Assembly: GCF_022965805.1 (NCBI RefSeq)
Contig: NC_133101.1
Location: 4,650,001 to 4,714,000, forward strand
Length of the DNA stretch: 64,000 nucleotides
Origin: Primulina eburnea
Taxonomy: Eukaryota; Streptophyta; Magnoliopsida; Lamiales; Gesneriaceae
Direction: 5' to 3'
The notes beneath the pieces were generated by a model, which did no database searches, was not told where the DNA came from, and saw nothing but the letters and a program-made list of their open reading frames with translations. Each line of letters begins with the position of its first letter. Positions within the stretch are counted from its first letter, which is position 1. A program made the position numbers and the translations under genes. Below, piece after piece: positions 45,654 to 58,989 of this stretch.

Positions 45654-47425
45654 ATTCAATAAATATGCCACTACAAACATTCATTAAACATAATGATTAT
45701 AAAATTAAGTATTATAAGATGCAACTACTGAAGATAAACTCAGAGTTAAATTAACTTTAAAATTTTGTGACACGTTCCGTGACAGAAAATATATACAATA
45801 ATATATAATACAGTTTAAAAAAATCTGCCACGAATTTATAAAATTGATGATCCAGGGATTTAAAATAGTCAAGATTATATGATAAACATGACAAAAAATA
45901 AACATTTTTCATAATTTAATCAAATAATTTTGGCTTAGGAAAGGACCTGTAACGAGGACGACCATGTTTTGACTTTTGAGGTGTGAAATAGTTCATGTGT
46001 GAATTCATAAAGAGGCTCGTACACGTTGGGTGAGCATTAACTAAACTAGGCCAGAGCAAGCCAAACGGATGGTTTAGATTGGTTTTTAGCCGATCATAGT
46101 TTCAATCATTTAAAAATCAATCAAACAAAAAATATCAGTTTGATTTAAATTTTAGATTAAAATAATCCAAATCAAACCGATTTTAATTAATTTAAAGATA
46201 TTATAATCATATAATATATCATGTTAAAATTTTATTTTGACATAATTTTTCAATTATAAGAACTTAATTTGTTACTATTGATTTTTCGATTTTATTCATT
46301 TTTTCTTATAAAAGTAGTAACGTGACACTACATATATACATCAGAACCATGCCAGTGCCACACAACAGTCCAATCGCCTGTTGTTTTTAAATAAAATATG
46401 TTCATCCAAATGAAATACTATATGAGAAGAAAATATTGAGTCAAAAAAAAAAAAAAACGAAGGACAAACAACATAGGAAAAAAAAAAGAAATTTAAAGTT
46501 ATGTAGTTTATGTATATTTTTGGCATATTAAATAAAAGAATGTTCAAACAATCTTGAAATTAATGACTACTGATTGCCAATTAAATAAGCACGAATGTAC
46601 ACCGAGTTTTGTACGTTAAATTATTAATTGATAAAAGTTAAAATCTAAGTCATTGGTCTTGTATCAATAGTACTTTCTTGAATTATTACTTAACCATAAG
46701 TTCTACATTACCTTAATTCTCATACTTTACAGATAATAAAGTTGAGATTTGGAGTCAAATTTAATAAATTCTAGCAACATTGACATATAGATTAGCAAAT
46801 CAGCGTCTTCTTTTATTGTCTTTTTGGTGGAAATTTGAATTTTCTTCCAATATGAACATATTTTGAGTCGTATGATGCGGGTTGAGTAATTGGCTTAATA
46901 ATATGAATAGTTAATACTCATTTTATTCCATGTAGTTTAGATGTTTTTCCTATCGGATAAGTCATGTTTGCATATGTCGTATCAAAATGATCTGGTACTG
47001 TCAAAACAGATTAATGGGGTGGCGGAGGTCGCAAAAAATTACGAACTCAACTCGTCTGTTTTATGTGGCAGGAGGGTAAAAAATTGTAACACGATGGACC
47101 ATTTTGCTATGAGACAAGTGTGAGATACTGAATCAAGAATAACCCTAAACTGTAGACTAAAATGGGATGAAGTCCTTAGGAACATGGAAGTGTAAGATAT
47201 ACGACAAGAATGTGAAGCATTTTTAAATGGCATGTTGTCTTAAAAAATAAATGCAAATTATATTAAAAAAAATCGCCAATTTGTAAATTCTTTAAACAAA
47301 ATAGGATGTAATTTATAAAGTTATTCACCTTATTTATGACGTGGGCCTTGCATCACCAACTACCATATTTTTGTTTCTTTCTATATTTCTAATTTTTTAA
47401 ATTGGCTTAATTACGCTCTTTCTAT
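45654..47425. other. Intergenic DNA upstream of the LBD gene
   Basis: No gene. AT-rich with several T- and A-rich homopolymers. The proximal part is the likely promoter region of the LBD gene. Confidence 0.5.
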
Positions 47426-47433
47426 TATAAATA
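47426..47433 (+). promoter_or_regulatory. Putative TATA box of the LBD gene
   Basis: TATAAATA about 81 bases before the start codon at 47514, preceded by pyrimidine-rich sequence. A start site some 30 bases downstream would leave a 5' leader of about 50 bases, reasonable for a plant gene. Confidence 0.55.
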
Positions 47434-47513
47434 TTTGCTCTTCATCGTAAGCAATTGAGCATAAACAAACTTCAAATACCCCACACACCATTATACCTCA
47501 AAGCTTCTAAATA

Positions 47514-49610
47514 ATGGAATATAGCGAAAACACCACATCCCCCACCTCCTCCGCCGCAGCTGTTGTCGTTTCCGTTGCAGCGGCGGGAGGCTATCCTTCC
47601 TCTATATCTCCTACACCCTCACCATTATCTCCGTCGGCGGCCTCTCCTCCGCCGCCGCACGTGATTCTCAGTCCCTGTGCAGCCTGCAAGATCCTCCGCC
47701 GCCGATGTGTCGAGAACTGCATATTGGCGCCTTACTTCCCGCCGGATCAGCCCCTCAAGTTCACCATTGCACACAGGGTTTTCGGAGCTAGCAACATAAT
47801 TAAGCTACTGCGGGTAAATAATATTCATCATTTCTGAATAATTTACTAGTTTTCTTCGACAGCATAATGCTGCTGAATTCTTGCATGTGACTTAGAAAAC
47901 CCACAGTGAAGCAAATCGTAATTGTGTGAAATTATTGGTTGTCGTACTAAATATCGTTTATAAATTATAGATATAAATAATGCTATTAATTAATTTTTTT
48001 GCATTTCACACTATATTATATGTTACATATAATATAAATACTTAGTGGTTGAATAAGAAATTTTATATAAGTATAAAAATTAAATATCGTGGTTGTATTT
48101 TATGTCAGCTATGAAAAAAGTATTTCACATTTTCAATTTTTCTCGGTGGAAATTATGTAATTACTTTATTACAACTTTAGACTGTGGCATTGAAAAAACT
48201 TCGGAACTGAAGCATTTTCATATTGCTGCATGACACTATATCTCACGTAAAAACAGTCAAATATCCATGATAGCAGTAGAAAGTCATTCTACATATGAAT
48301 TTTACAAATGGAAAATTGTAATATCATTCCTTTAAATTAGTTTTTATACTGACTTTTATATTTTATGTTGTCAAATTTTAGTTTTAGTCCGTTATTTACG
48401 GGTTTTTTTAAAAATTATAGTCATTCTTTCGATGTGATAGTGACGTGACACAATGCGACACCGGTTGGTGCTGTTGTGTGTAGTACATACCGACACTTCC
48501 TGTGAAAAATGACTAAATTATCCCAAAAAAATGAAATATATATAACTAAAAATGAAATTTCATAGCATGAATTTATAAATTTCGACGTATTACAAATATA
48601 TTGTTTTATAGTAATAGGGCGATCTAAATATTAAAATATTTACTTAGTGCAAGTTTTATGCACGTAACTCCGACCATGCGTTTACGGTAATAAACTTTTC
48701 TTTTAGGGAAACAAAAGGAAGACAAAGTTAGAAATTAATTTTGTCTCTATTTAAATTATGTAGAAAAGCGACTAAAATACACCAATAAGTCGGTATTGAT
48801 TTTTTGTCACAACAAAGAAAAAGAGGTTTGTGTATTACTTTCGCTTGACTTCTAATCAATTTCTGCAAGATCGAATCTAATTACATAATTAGAATATTTA
48901 ATTGTTGCATATTAAATTCATTATAATCCTCACATTTGAATATTTTCAATAAGATTATTATTCGATGAAAAGGACTTGTGTTGAGGTCAATGGACCAAGG
49001 CCAACTAATCAAAATGCACCTTATTTTCTGTGGAATTTTACTAATAAACAGCATTTATAACAAAAATTCAACTCTTTTCACCACAGAAAAAGACGTATAT
49101 GGAAAACATAAATACCAACAAAATTAGGTACACCAAAATGTCATTTTATTCAATTAAACTTGTTAATTATTCTTCATGAAGACCAACAATAATCAACTTT
49201 TTAAAAATATATATTTATATATATTAAACTAATATTGTCATGTATTTTTTCAGGATCTTCCTGAAGCTCAAAGGGCTGATGCCGTAACCAGCATGGTGTA
49301 CGAGGCTAACGCTAGGCTAAGGGATCCTGTTTACGGTTGCGCGGGTTCGATCTGCCAGCTCCAGAAACAGATCAGTGAACTCCAAGGTGAATTGGCTAAG
49401 GCACAAGCAGAAATCATGAACATGCAATGCCAAAACGCCAAATTATTCGAAATAATCTGCAAAAAGATGGCAACACATGATGATCTTGATCAAGAAACTA
49501 ATCATAACTCGGCACAAGAACTAATGTTCCCATATGATGAGATTAATAATTCCCAATTCTTTTTGGATGAAAGCATTTTGGGTGTGGCTTGGGAACCACT
49601 TTGGACATGA
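47514..49610 (+). CDS. LOB-domain (LBD) transcription factor, LBD1/LBD11 type; two exons
   Basis: Exon 1 is 47514-47813 and exon 2 is 49254-49610, giving 218 aa. The donor is CGG|GTAAAT and the acceptor TTTTTTCAG|GATC, in phase. After a Ser/Pro/Ala-rich N-terminus of about 50 residues, the LOB domain has the CX2CX6CX3C zinc motif (CAACKILRRRCVENC), the GAS block (FGASNIIKLLR, then DLPEAQRADAV across the splice) and the coiled-coil LX6LX3LX6I/L heptads (LQKQISELQGELAKAQAEI). These are plant-specific nuclear DNA-binding proteins acting in lateral organ boundary, vascular and cambial development. The single intron right after the GAS region is typical of the family, though 1440 bp is long. The APYFPPDQPLKFTIAHRVFG and VYGCAGSI stretches favour the LBD1/LBD11 clade. 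Class I is certain from the complete zipper; the exact orthologue is not. Confidence 0.95.
48330..48550. repeat. Dispersed repeat in the LBD intron
   Basis: The pattern AAATTTTAGTTTTAGTCC, then GTGACGTGACACAATGCG, then CCTGTGAAAAATGAC recurs in diverged form at 55250-55460 and, more distantly, in block R (20770, 24778) and at 17860-18140/27600-27860. This looks like an old dispersed element of unknown class inside intron 1. Confidence 0.45.
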
Positions 49611-51292
49611 TACACGCGGGTAACGTACTCGATTCGAATGTCTCCCAGCATCCGATATGATCATATGTTATGTTACACTGATTAGATATCTGTCTGGATT
49701 TCGCAATACAAGACAAATATCGAATCAGTGTAATGACAATAAGAGATATGGCACAAGTTGTAGTAGAGGATAATGGACTAATAAATGAGGAGTTGTTAGA
49801 TTTGGTGGAGACTTTTTATATATAGTTAGAGGAAAAAAATTATGTACGTTTGATTCAAATATTTGCTTCTACTTTTCCAAAGGAAAGGGAGATAAAGAAG
49901 AATGAGAAATTTTATTAAATTTCTTACAAATATATATATAATGACCTTAGGACAGATCTTTTTCTTGTATGGAAACTTTAAGGTTACCTAATGCTATCTT
50001 TTCATGTTCATTTCTGAAAATGATGTTCTTTTCAATTTTTTATTTTACTTTATTTATGTACATGCATGGAATCTCCATCACAGTTATAACTTTATTTTTT
50101 TTTATTTATAATGGATGTGATGATATTGCTTCAAAATATAAGTAATTATTAATCTAAGGAAAATGTATGGAAAATATAAATTTGTGGAGGTGTTTCATAT
50201 TGTAACACCTGCCAAACTGGAAACACAAAAATCAGTTAGATTACCATAATTACTATGGTTTATTTCCAAAAGTAAAACTTTAACTAATATTTATGAAATA
50301 TTTTCCTAAAATTATTTCTCAAAATTCTACCCCAAAACACTACCAAACACGCCCTTAGAAATTTGACAAATACACAATTTGGATCGTTTACAAGTAAGTG
50401 TACAGTATTTGAGGCAGCTACTTAATATTCAGTAATTTTAAAATGAATTCAAATGAATTATGTTATTCAACGACTTCTTAGTTTTTCCATAAATCTTTCA
50501 TATATCTTTAAACATTTTTTCAAACATTAAAAAATTAAATTTTCAAAACTTGGGTTTATTTAGGGACATCTCGAAAACCCTCGGTCCACCCTGATCGAGT
50601 CATATTTCCTTATTTTGGTATTGTTTGACTCGTTGGATGAGACGACGAAGAATGAGATGAAAAATTAAAATATAAGAATAACATTACCATTCATTTTTTA
50701 ACTCCGATTGCTGTAAAACTTGAGCAAAACACGAATGAAGCAAATAAATTTTCTCTCATTCAAATAGATATCTTTTACTTCTAAAAAGTAAAAGAAAAGA
50801 TATTTTTACTTCCGAAAAGTGCTAGAAAAGAAAATTTTAAACGAGCTTCTCTATTCAGACACTATTTCGCAGTTCTTAAAAAAAACCTTCTTTATCCTAT
50901 CACACTCTTATTCAAGAGGACTTTGAACTCAAAATTAAAGGTGCACCAAAAGATATTTCTAAAATTTTTACCCGAAAATTCTGGTGACGTCGCCGCCCGT
51001 TTCTATAAAAAATTATGATCATAAATTCAATTTTTCGCGTCGCTACAATCCTAACCATGAGAAAACCAGAAAACGTAATGAGACTAAGAAAGGGTCGATC
51101 GCCCAAAGTAAATAAAGTGAGGAAATGTCGCTTTTCTTTTTAATCAAATTAAATTAAATAAATAATCACCACACCATTTCATATTGCCTTTATTAATTAA
51201 CTAGAAAATTATACGACTTTTGTTAACTATAGATGAGATATTCATTGATTCGTTGTCTCTCAAAGATAGTACAAAGGTAGTTATACCTACAC

Positions 51293-51293
<1 letters not shown>
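49611..51293. other. LBD 3' flank and AT-rich intergenic DNA
   Basis: The first few hundred bases presumably contain the 3' untranslated region (AATAAATG at about 49778 is a possible polyadenylation signal). No other gene is seen. Confidence 0.5.

Positions 51294-51295
<2 letters not shown>

Positions 51296-51355
<60 letters not shown>
51296..51355. repeat. (AT)n microsatellite
   Basis: About 60 bp of pure AT dinucleotide, followed after a short gap by T and GT runs (51369-51394). Confidence 0.95.
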
Positions 51356-51357
<2 letters not shown>

Positions 51358-51959
51358 TCCCCTCTCAAATTTTTTTTTTGTGTGTGTGTGTGTGGTGCTA
51401 TCATGCAAGGTCTTCTAAAGTGTTCAAAAAGTTCAAACACCAGCCTTGTTTTTACATAGTCGACATTGATTTTTTTTTCTTCTATTGTATGAAAATAAGT
51501 GGGTGTACACTAATTTCCAATTAAAATAGGTGTGATGGAATAATAACAACCACAAATTTAAAAAATTTAACTTAAATATATAATATATGGTTTTTATTGT
51601 ATGGAAGACACATAGCAATTTTCATTCAGAAAGTTGGCCAATTAATTTTTCCTTTTTTTTTCGTATTTAGTCATTTTTATGTTTGATGGAGTAATGCAAT
51701 GATATCAGACATGTCATTAATATTCGACTTCATATTGATGTTGTACTAATATTGCATGTTAGCATTAAGATGAAATGAAAAGAAGAAGCTAATTAAGTAC
51801 ATAAATTTAGGGGGAATTTAGGTAGATAACCCTCGTCAACAACGAATTTAAAAAATTAACACTCATTTTTTTAATTTCCATTTTACTCTTATTTAAAAAA
51901 AAATTTTTTCTTTGAACTTAAACTAACGTTTTCTTCTTCTTCTTTTGGGCTGCTCATTT

Positions 51960-53160
51960 GTTCTTTTTTCTTAAGTGATACGGTAAAAGTAAAGTGAACA
52001 AATTCGTGTTTTATATCATATTTACTCTATTATGATACGTTTTCATTGATAAAAAATTACGAAATTAAACATAGTGTGTAATAAAGCAAAAATGACTGAG
52101 GCGACCGAATGGCGACTGGGAGCGACCGAATGGAAATTGAGTTATATAGTAAAAAAATAGTGAGTAAGTTCATATTTTATATGCTACTTAATATATTATG
52201 ATATATTTTTATGGATAAGAGATTATAAGATGAAAAATAGCGTGAAATAAGCTAAAAAGCGATTGAGGGCGACCGAATGATGATTGAGTGATATGGTACA
52301 AACAAAGTGAGCAAATTCGTATTTTATATCACATTTACTATATTATGGTACGTTTTCATGAATAAGAAATTACGAAATTAAACATAGTGTGAAATAGGAC
52401 AAAAATGACTGAGAGCGACCGAATGGCGACTGAGAGCGACCGAATGTCGACTGAGTTATATAGTAAAAAATATTGAGCAAGTTCCTGTTTTATAACCTAC
52501 TTAATATATTATGATATATTTTTATGGATAAGAGATTATAAAATGAAAAATAGTATGAAATAAGGTAAAAACAATATTTTTCTAGTACATCAAATTGTTC
52601 TATTAGATCACTCTTATAACATTCAGTCACTCTTTGTATTATGACATTATTTTTATTTTTTTACAATATCATTCCATTATACTATACTAAAATATAGTAA
52701 ATAGACCTCAAACGTGATGTTGCTCGTATTTTCTATTATAAGAATCATATATCACTCAGTCGCTCTCAGTCGCTCTTTTAATTATTTTACGTCACTTTTA
52801 TATTTTATACTCACACGATTATAATATATTATGATATAGTAAATAATCCACAAAATATTAATTTGATCACCTTTTATACATTGAATAATACAAAATATCT
52901 TCGATTCATTCATACTAAATCATTAATATTCAATTACATTAAAAAAAATACATCCAACCATCCACTTTCAAAAAACAATATTTTTTAGTAAAAGTACAAA
53001 ATAAGCAATAAAGATGTCATAAAAATTAAATGATTTAACATATAATCGGATGACATAACATATCAAAGTGGGCGACTGAAAACAGAATTGAGCGACTGAA
53101 AACAGAATTAGACGACTGAACACATAATGTTTAGGCGACCGAACAATTAAGAATGAAATA
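51960..53160. repeat. Composite tandem repeat with GCGACTGA/GCGACCGAA motif
   Basis: Two related monomers, A (about 165 bp) and B (about 147 bp), alternate A-B-A-B from about 51991 to 52575. Each contains ATTATGATA, then GAAATAAG-like sequence, then one or more short repeats GAGCGACCGAATGGCGACTG. From about 52600 to 52860 the same motifs appear on the opposite strand (CAGTCGCTCTCAGTCGCTC), and from 53070 to 53140 four GCGACTGAA-type units recur in forward orientation with a new spacer (AACAGAATT). No coding frame. It may be a young satellite seed or the subterminal region of an unknown transposon. Confidence 0.75.
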
Positions 53161-55249
53161 TATGGAAAATTATATTTACAATATATACATTGTAATAAAA
53201 ATCGGTAAATCGATAAAAAAAATTGAGATGACATTAGAACTGATTTAAAATCTTTGACAATGTTGAGAAAAATTGAAACTTTTTTTAGGAAAACAAATTA
53301 CTACAATATTCTTTTGCTTAATGTAGATGAAGAAAAAAAATTGAAAAGAAGACCAACGAGTGAAGGATGAAGAAAAGAAGAATCGTTGTGAGAAGGATGA
53401 GAAGAATGAAGAGAACAAGAACACATTTCCTTTCTCCCCTTTTTTGTTTTGTATTGTATTTTGTTTTTTAATTAATTAATTATTTTTTTTAAGTGGATGT
53501 TATTTATCAAATTTTGAATTTTAAAAGGCTAATATTTAAAATTAAAATTTACTTAGGGTTAGATTTTAAAATGGCCCTAAATTTAAACCAATTTATGTTG
53601 CCAATTTCGTTTTTTTATTATATTTTATTAGAACTTTCAGAAATTACAAAGTCATTATAAAATTTAATGTTTTCATAACTATGCACAATTACAATTAAAT
53701 GTGATGCCGACTATGTCATTAAATGACAAGTCAAAGGTAAAATTTATAATAGATAAAAATTAATAATAATAAAAAATTCCTATGGCTGATTCGAGATTCT
53801 ATTCCAAAGTATCTAGAAGAGCTTCTTAATTATATTCATCGATGGTTAGTCCTCGTCAAAACGCGTAATGGATCAAGCTTTTCAAAATTTACTGCAATTT
53901 AAATATAAATTAATTAACAAATAATTAACTTTATAAGATTGATAACTCGTCGTTTTACCAAAAACTATACTCCGTAAGAGTTCTATATTTTTTTTAAAAG
54001 AATCGCAAGATTCCAAACACTATATTTCAATCGTTTCAGACAATTATTTCTCCCCAACATTCCTCTTCATATTAATTGCATTAATTAATTATGGAATCGA
54101 ACACCTGATTTTGAGACTGACACAAATATTTATAGCTTCTAAAAATCTATAGGAAGTAATAGTTCAACTGAAAATAGGCTTACAATCAATTCGAAGACGA
54201 GGATAAGGTCATTAATTTATCAGTAAAAGGAATTTGTATTGATTATTGACGTTTGACGAGAAAATTGGGATGCTGTCATGCTTCCCTTGGCGAGCACAGA
54301 AAAGATAGCTAAGAAAAAGGTTTTTAAATTTTTTAGTATTTTAGTCGTGTTTTAGTTACTTTTCAAAGTTTGATTTTCATCTAATAACTTGGATTCTACG
54401 AGCTTGTTTTGTCATAAGGGGGCAAAATTATTTAGATAATGACCAAACTGAAGAGTCAAGTTGAGATTAGTATGGCGAATTCAAATTTACACTGGTAAAA
54501 AGATTTTTTGTGGCTAACACTTTCCTCTCTACCATTTAGGATTAATCCCGACAGGGACGTAACGTTACATGTGACTGATTATTGTCAATATACTTACCCT
54601 TTAGCCATGGGCAACGTATTTTGTATATTTATCTTATTGCAACTAGTCCACATAAACCGAATTGACCCGCCACCACGGGTTCAGAACAATTTTTAACCTG
54701 TCGTTGAGGTTAATCAGGTAGGAATTCTATTTATTTCCTTTTGGTTTTATTAGATGTTAGCGATCGTAAAGGCAAAGCAGTAAACGGAATAAGTATAATG
54801 TTTATAATATGAGTATCGTGTATATAAAAACAAAACCAACAGTGAGACTGATGATAGCCTTAAACTTTCATTTAAGCAATTTAGAAACTTAGGGCCCTTA
54901 CACACTTAAACTTTCGGAAATGAAGACTAATAATTGCTAATTAAATTATTATAACCTACTCCAAATAAAAACTTGAAGAAAGCTAATAGCTTAGTGTGAA
55001 AAGTTGAATTTGGCTTGAAAAGATTTTGTTGGACTTGTTAATTTTGTATTGCTTATATTTTAAAAGCTACGTGCTAGCTAGGCTTATGGATTAGTTTATT
55101 CTACTATAGTTATCGCGATTATTTAATAATCAATGGTAAAAAGTGGCATTACTCTTAAATCGAATGCTAAAATCAATGGGAACAAGAGCCAGCCTATTTG
55201 GGGGAAAAAAAATCTTATTAACTTTTAAAAAGGATCGAGGGATAAATAT
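53161..55249. other. Intergenic AT-rich DNA
   Basis: No gene or clear repeat. A purine-rich patch (AAGAAGA/GAAGGATGAG) lies at 53330-53420. Confidence 0.5.
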
Positions 55250-55460
55250 AGATTTTAATCCTCTACATTTTTAAATTTCCATCTTAGTCCATTATTTTAT
55301 GTTTTATTGGGACAATTTTAGTCTTTTTTTACGTGACGGTGACGTGAGCCAATGCGGTTGTGACGTACATAGTACTACATCAGCACTTCTGATGAAAAAT
55401 ATTAAATTTTTTTCAAAAGTTAGAAGATACAAGACTGATATTAAAATTTGATAACATAGA
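55250..55460. repeat. Dispersed repeat related to the one in the LBD intron
   Basis: Shares the ordered phrases TTAGTCCATTATTT, ACGGTGACGTGAGCCAATGC and GATGAAAAATATT with 48330-48550. No ends or duplications resolved. Confidence 0.4.
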
Positions 55461-57139
55461 AGACCAAAATCGCTAGGAAAAATATAATAAAAATGAATTT
55501 TTTTCCTTCTGTAAAATTATATGTTAGTCCTATCTATTTTTTTAATTAAGAATTTTTCCTATCTAAATTTCAAAGGTGTAGTAATAAAACAATGCTATAA
55601 ATTAAATAACAGCCTTACTATAATTTTAAACCCAACAATATATATGTATATCTATATATATATGTATATATATATGCATGGTTTTCCGAATGAATGAGAG
55701 CTCCATCCAGTCGACCTCTCAACGAATTGATTTCATTTGTTGCTTTGCGGCTGTCTTCAACATTCTCTCTAGCCGGTTTTTTGGTTGACTTTTTTCTCAT
55801 CCTTTCTTACTTAGACACTAAATAAATATCATTTTTATGGAAAGTATATAATATTACATTTTGGAAAATTATAATTTTAGTTTTTTTTAATGTTTATCTC
55901 TTCGCAATCTAATATATTTCATCGAAATTTGCTATTGTTAGAGTATAAATATCACAATGTAAACATCAATAACATATCGACGACACATTAGAATTATGTC
56001 GATATCATAACAACACAATACATGTAAAATGACAAAAATTGTAAAAGGAATTTAACTATACATTTGAAACGCTAATTAAATTAAATAACTTCTGAAAATT
56101 TTCAATAAAGTATAAAACATTTTAAATTGAAATAATGATGTTTAATTAACTACCATAAAAATCGAAATATTTCAAGTAAAATAAGGTCTCATTTAGTTTG
56201 ACTTGAAAACAATATTGTAAAGTCAGCATAAAATAAATAACTTTACGAATTGGTAGTAAAGAAAAGTTGACTTTCGGGACACTTACGCGATTTTGACTCG
56301 TGACCAAAAGAATCAAGTAGGTGGTATGTCCTTAAAACCAAAGCGTAGGGGTCCAAAAAATTTCCAACACACTTTTAAATTTCTTTGCGGCTGGATATAC
56401 AAATCCAACCCATTCCCACGACAAAACAAATATTAAAAGTACAAAAAAAAAAAATAGTATAAATTTTATTTAAAATAATAAAAACACAAGAATTAAGAAT
56501 ACAAAATCGAAATATACTTTAGGCTGTGTTTTGATTGGTGAATTTCAAATGTATTTTTGTTGTTCAGAGAAAATTTTAATTAAGATGAATTTCAAATTCA
56601 TTCAATAATTATGTTATTTGAGATTGAGTCTACTTTGTATGACTAACGTGTAAATAAATAATGTATGCATTCAAGATTTGATCTATTGTTTCATTATAAT
56701 ATATAAAAACTATAATTTAAATCAACGAATTTCAAATTCATTTCCTCAATACAACCTTAATTTAAAAATACAAGAATTTATTTAAAAAGAAGAAGAAATA
56801 GAATATTATTTATATAAATAGTTACCTTACATAAATATGACGTACGAACAATAAACAAAAAATTTATTGCAAGTAAGCACAAGGCGCACTCTCGAAAAAC
56901 CAGTGTGAATAATTCATATCATAGAAAAATAGTTCATTAAAATAGAGATTAAAAACATAAGCAATTTCTCAATGGAGAATGACAACTTTAATATTTTAAA
57001 TTTGTTTGTTTTGGATTTTAATATCGTAATTTTTCGAATTTTGTTTTCATCCAATAACTTAAATTTTTTTTGGTTTTGATTTTTTTTTTTAAATTTGAAG
57101 CCACTAATTCCTCCAAACTGTTAGAACGGATGTATGTAC
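55461..57139. other. Intergenic AT-rich DNA
   Basis: No gene. A short TA-rich imperfect microsatellite lies near 55638-55676. Confidence 0.5.
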
Positions 57140-57232
57140 TTTTTTGACCCAATGTTTTATTACCAAAGCCCAATGCTATAAGCAAATTTTTTTGACCCAA
57201 ATGTTTTATAACCTAAGCCCAATGCTAAAGAT
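57140..57232. repeat. Two-copy tandem repeat, period about 47 bp
   Basis: The phrase TTTTTTGACCCAATGTTTTA, followed by AGCCCAATGCTA, occurs twice in direct succession. Confidence 0.75.
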
Positions 57233-57776
57233 TCTAATTCTTAACAACTTTTGTCAAATAAATTATTGGATCCATTCATTTTTTTTATTTATTTATTAAA
57301 AACAAAAGTGGCTCAAGTCTCTAACCCACCAATTATTGAAACTATGTTATTCAGTTTTTTTTTTAATCTCCTAAATTATAATATAATGTGTTGCATTTTT
57401 TTTCTATATTTATAAATGTATTGTGAATTAGATTTTGCTCAATATATTTTAAATTTTTGGCTGTGCTTCTGCCACCAAATATTGCTATTTGACATTGATA
57501 TTATTTTGTCTGGTTCATGTGTTGAGAATAAATCCTAACGTTGTACATATTTTGTTAAAATAAACTTTGGTGGTCGGATGAAGAAGTATACTGAATAATT
57601 TGATTTTAGGTAATGGTTCATATGAAGGAGATTAATGCATAGAATGTGTCGAAGAGATTGTCGAGGAAGAGACAAATTGATATATCAATAGACAGAGCTT
57701 GGAGATGTGATTTCTTTCTTTTGTAATCTTTAATTGATGATATTGGGTATTTATTATTTCAAAATAGATTTATTTA

Positions 57777-57959
57777 GAGTGAGTCTACATGTGATACCGT
57801 CTCACGGATTCTAATATGTGAGACGGGTCAACCCTACCCATATTCACAATAAAAAGTAATACTCTTAGCATAAAAAATAATAATTTTTCATGGATAACTC
57901 AAATAAGAGATCCGTCTCACAAATACGACCCATGAGACCGTCTCACACAAGTTTTTGCC
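57777..57959 (+). mobile_element. Mutator-like MITE, family M copy 8
   Basis: 183 bp; flanks ATTTATTTA (57768-57776) and ATTTATATA (57960-57968) agree at eight of nine positions. The left end GAGTGAGTCTACATGTGATAC places it with copies 1 and 5. Confidence 0.88.
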
Positions 57960-58989
57960 ATTTATATATGGAGGTTGCCGAAATTAGGATGAGCTCCTTT
58001 AGAAAGATCGTGATATTTTTTAACAATTCAATTAAATTTTTCGACAAGAATTTTTTGTGTCGAATTTGGGCATTACATTCGAGCTCTCTCTTCAAATGGA
58101 TAGTACGCGAGTGCGGACAACTCACCAGAAAGAGGGACTCATAGATCGTATTTTGTGAGACGAAATATACACGTATTTTGAATTTTAATTATGTGATTTG
58201 TTAAAATTTTTATTTTAATCCGATAATTTAGATATTTTTTTGTTTTTCATTTTATTTAATCTGAAGCCACTAAAGTAATCGAATATTCTTCATTTGATAC
58301 TGATAGTATTCAATGTGATTCATGTAGTAAGAATAAAGTCTAACGTTGCACTTATTAAAATTCATCTAAACAAAAATACAGTGAGACAACATGCAAAAAG
58401 AGAAATAATAACAGTTTACAAGCAAAAAATAGTGCAAAACTTATCTTATAAAACTTTGCTCGGAGAACTGTTAAAACCGCAGCAGATGCATCGGTCCGGT
58501 TTTTCCGGGCAGACCACAACCATCGATGTAGTTTAAACACTAATTAAAGACGCATTTTACCTCATTCGAAAGCCGCTAAAAGTCTATGATAAAAGCCATT
58601 ATCAGCTAAAAGTGCTTCATAAATCAAGACTGTAAAGCAAAGACACGGGAAGAAGTTTGATCAGATATTTTACAACACAAAGCTCTCGATTTTACAAGAA
58701 ACATACACATGAAATCAACTTGTCTGACGTATCCATACATCAGAATGCACAATTACAGAAAAAAGTGAAATGTGTTAGAAAATCTAAGTTACATTACCAA
58801 CTTAAGTTGAAAGGTTTCAGACGTAGAAAACCAACTCCACGAAATAAATTGCTTGTGTTGCACGAGGATGAAAGCCAAATTCAAGAAACACAGAGAAAAA
58901 GTCACTCGTTGATCTACCTCTGCTGGTATCTGTTTCAACATACGTCCTCCTTCTCATTTTATTACACGTCTCCATAGCTTTTAACTATA
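57960..58989. other. 3' flank of the IQD gene and intergenic DNA
   Basis: No protein gene. Positions 58190-58350 are a diverged direct repeat of 57005-57570 (shared GAAGCCACTAA and TAACGTTG phrases). The part from about 58560 to 58989 probably contains the 3' untranslated region of the minus-strand IQD gene. Confidence 0.5.

Noticed and set aside
58657..58977. 106-codon plus-strand frame downstream of the IQD gene
   Set aside because: Antisense to the likely IQD 3' untranslated region, low complexity, no domain.
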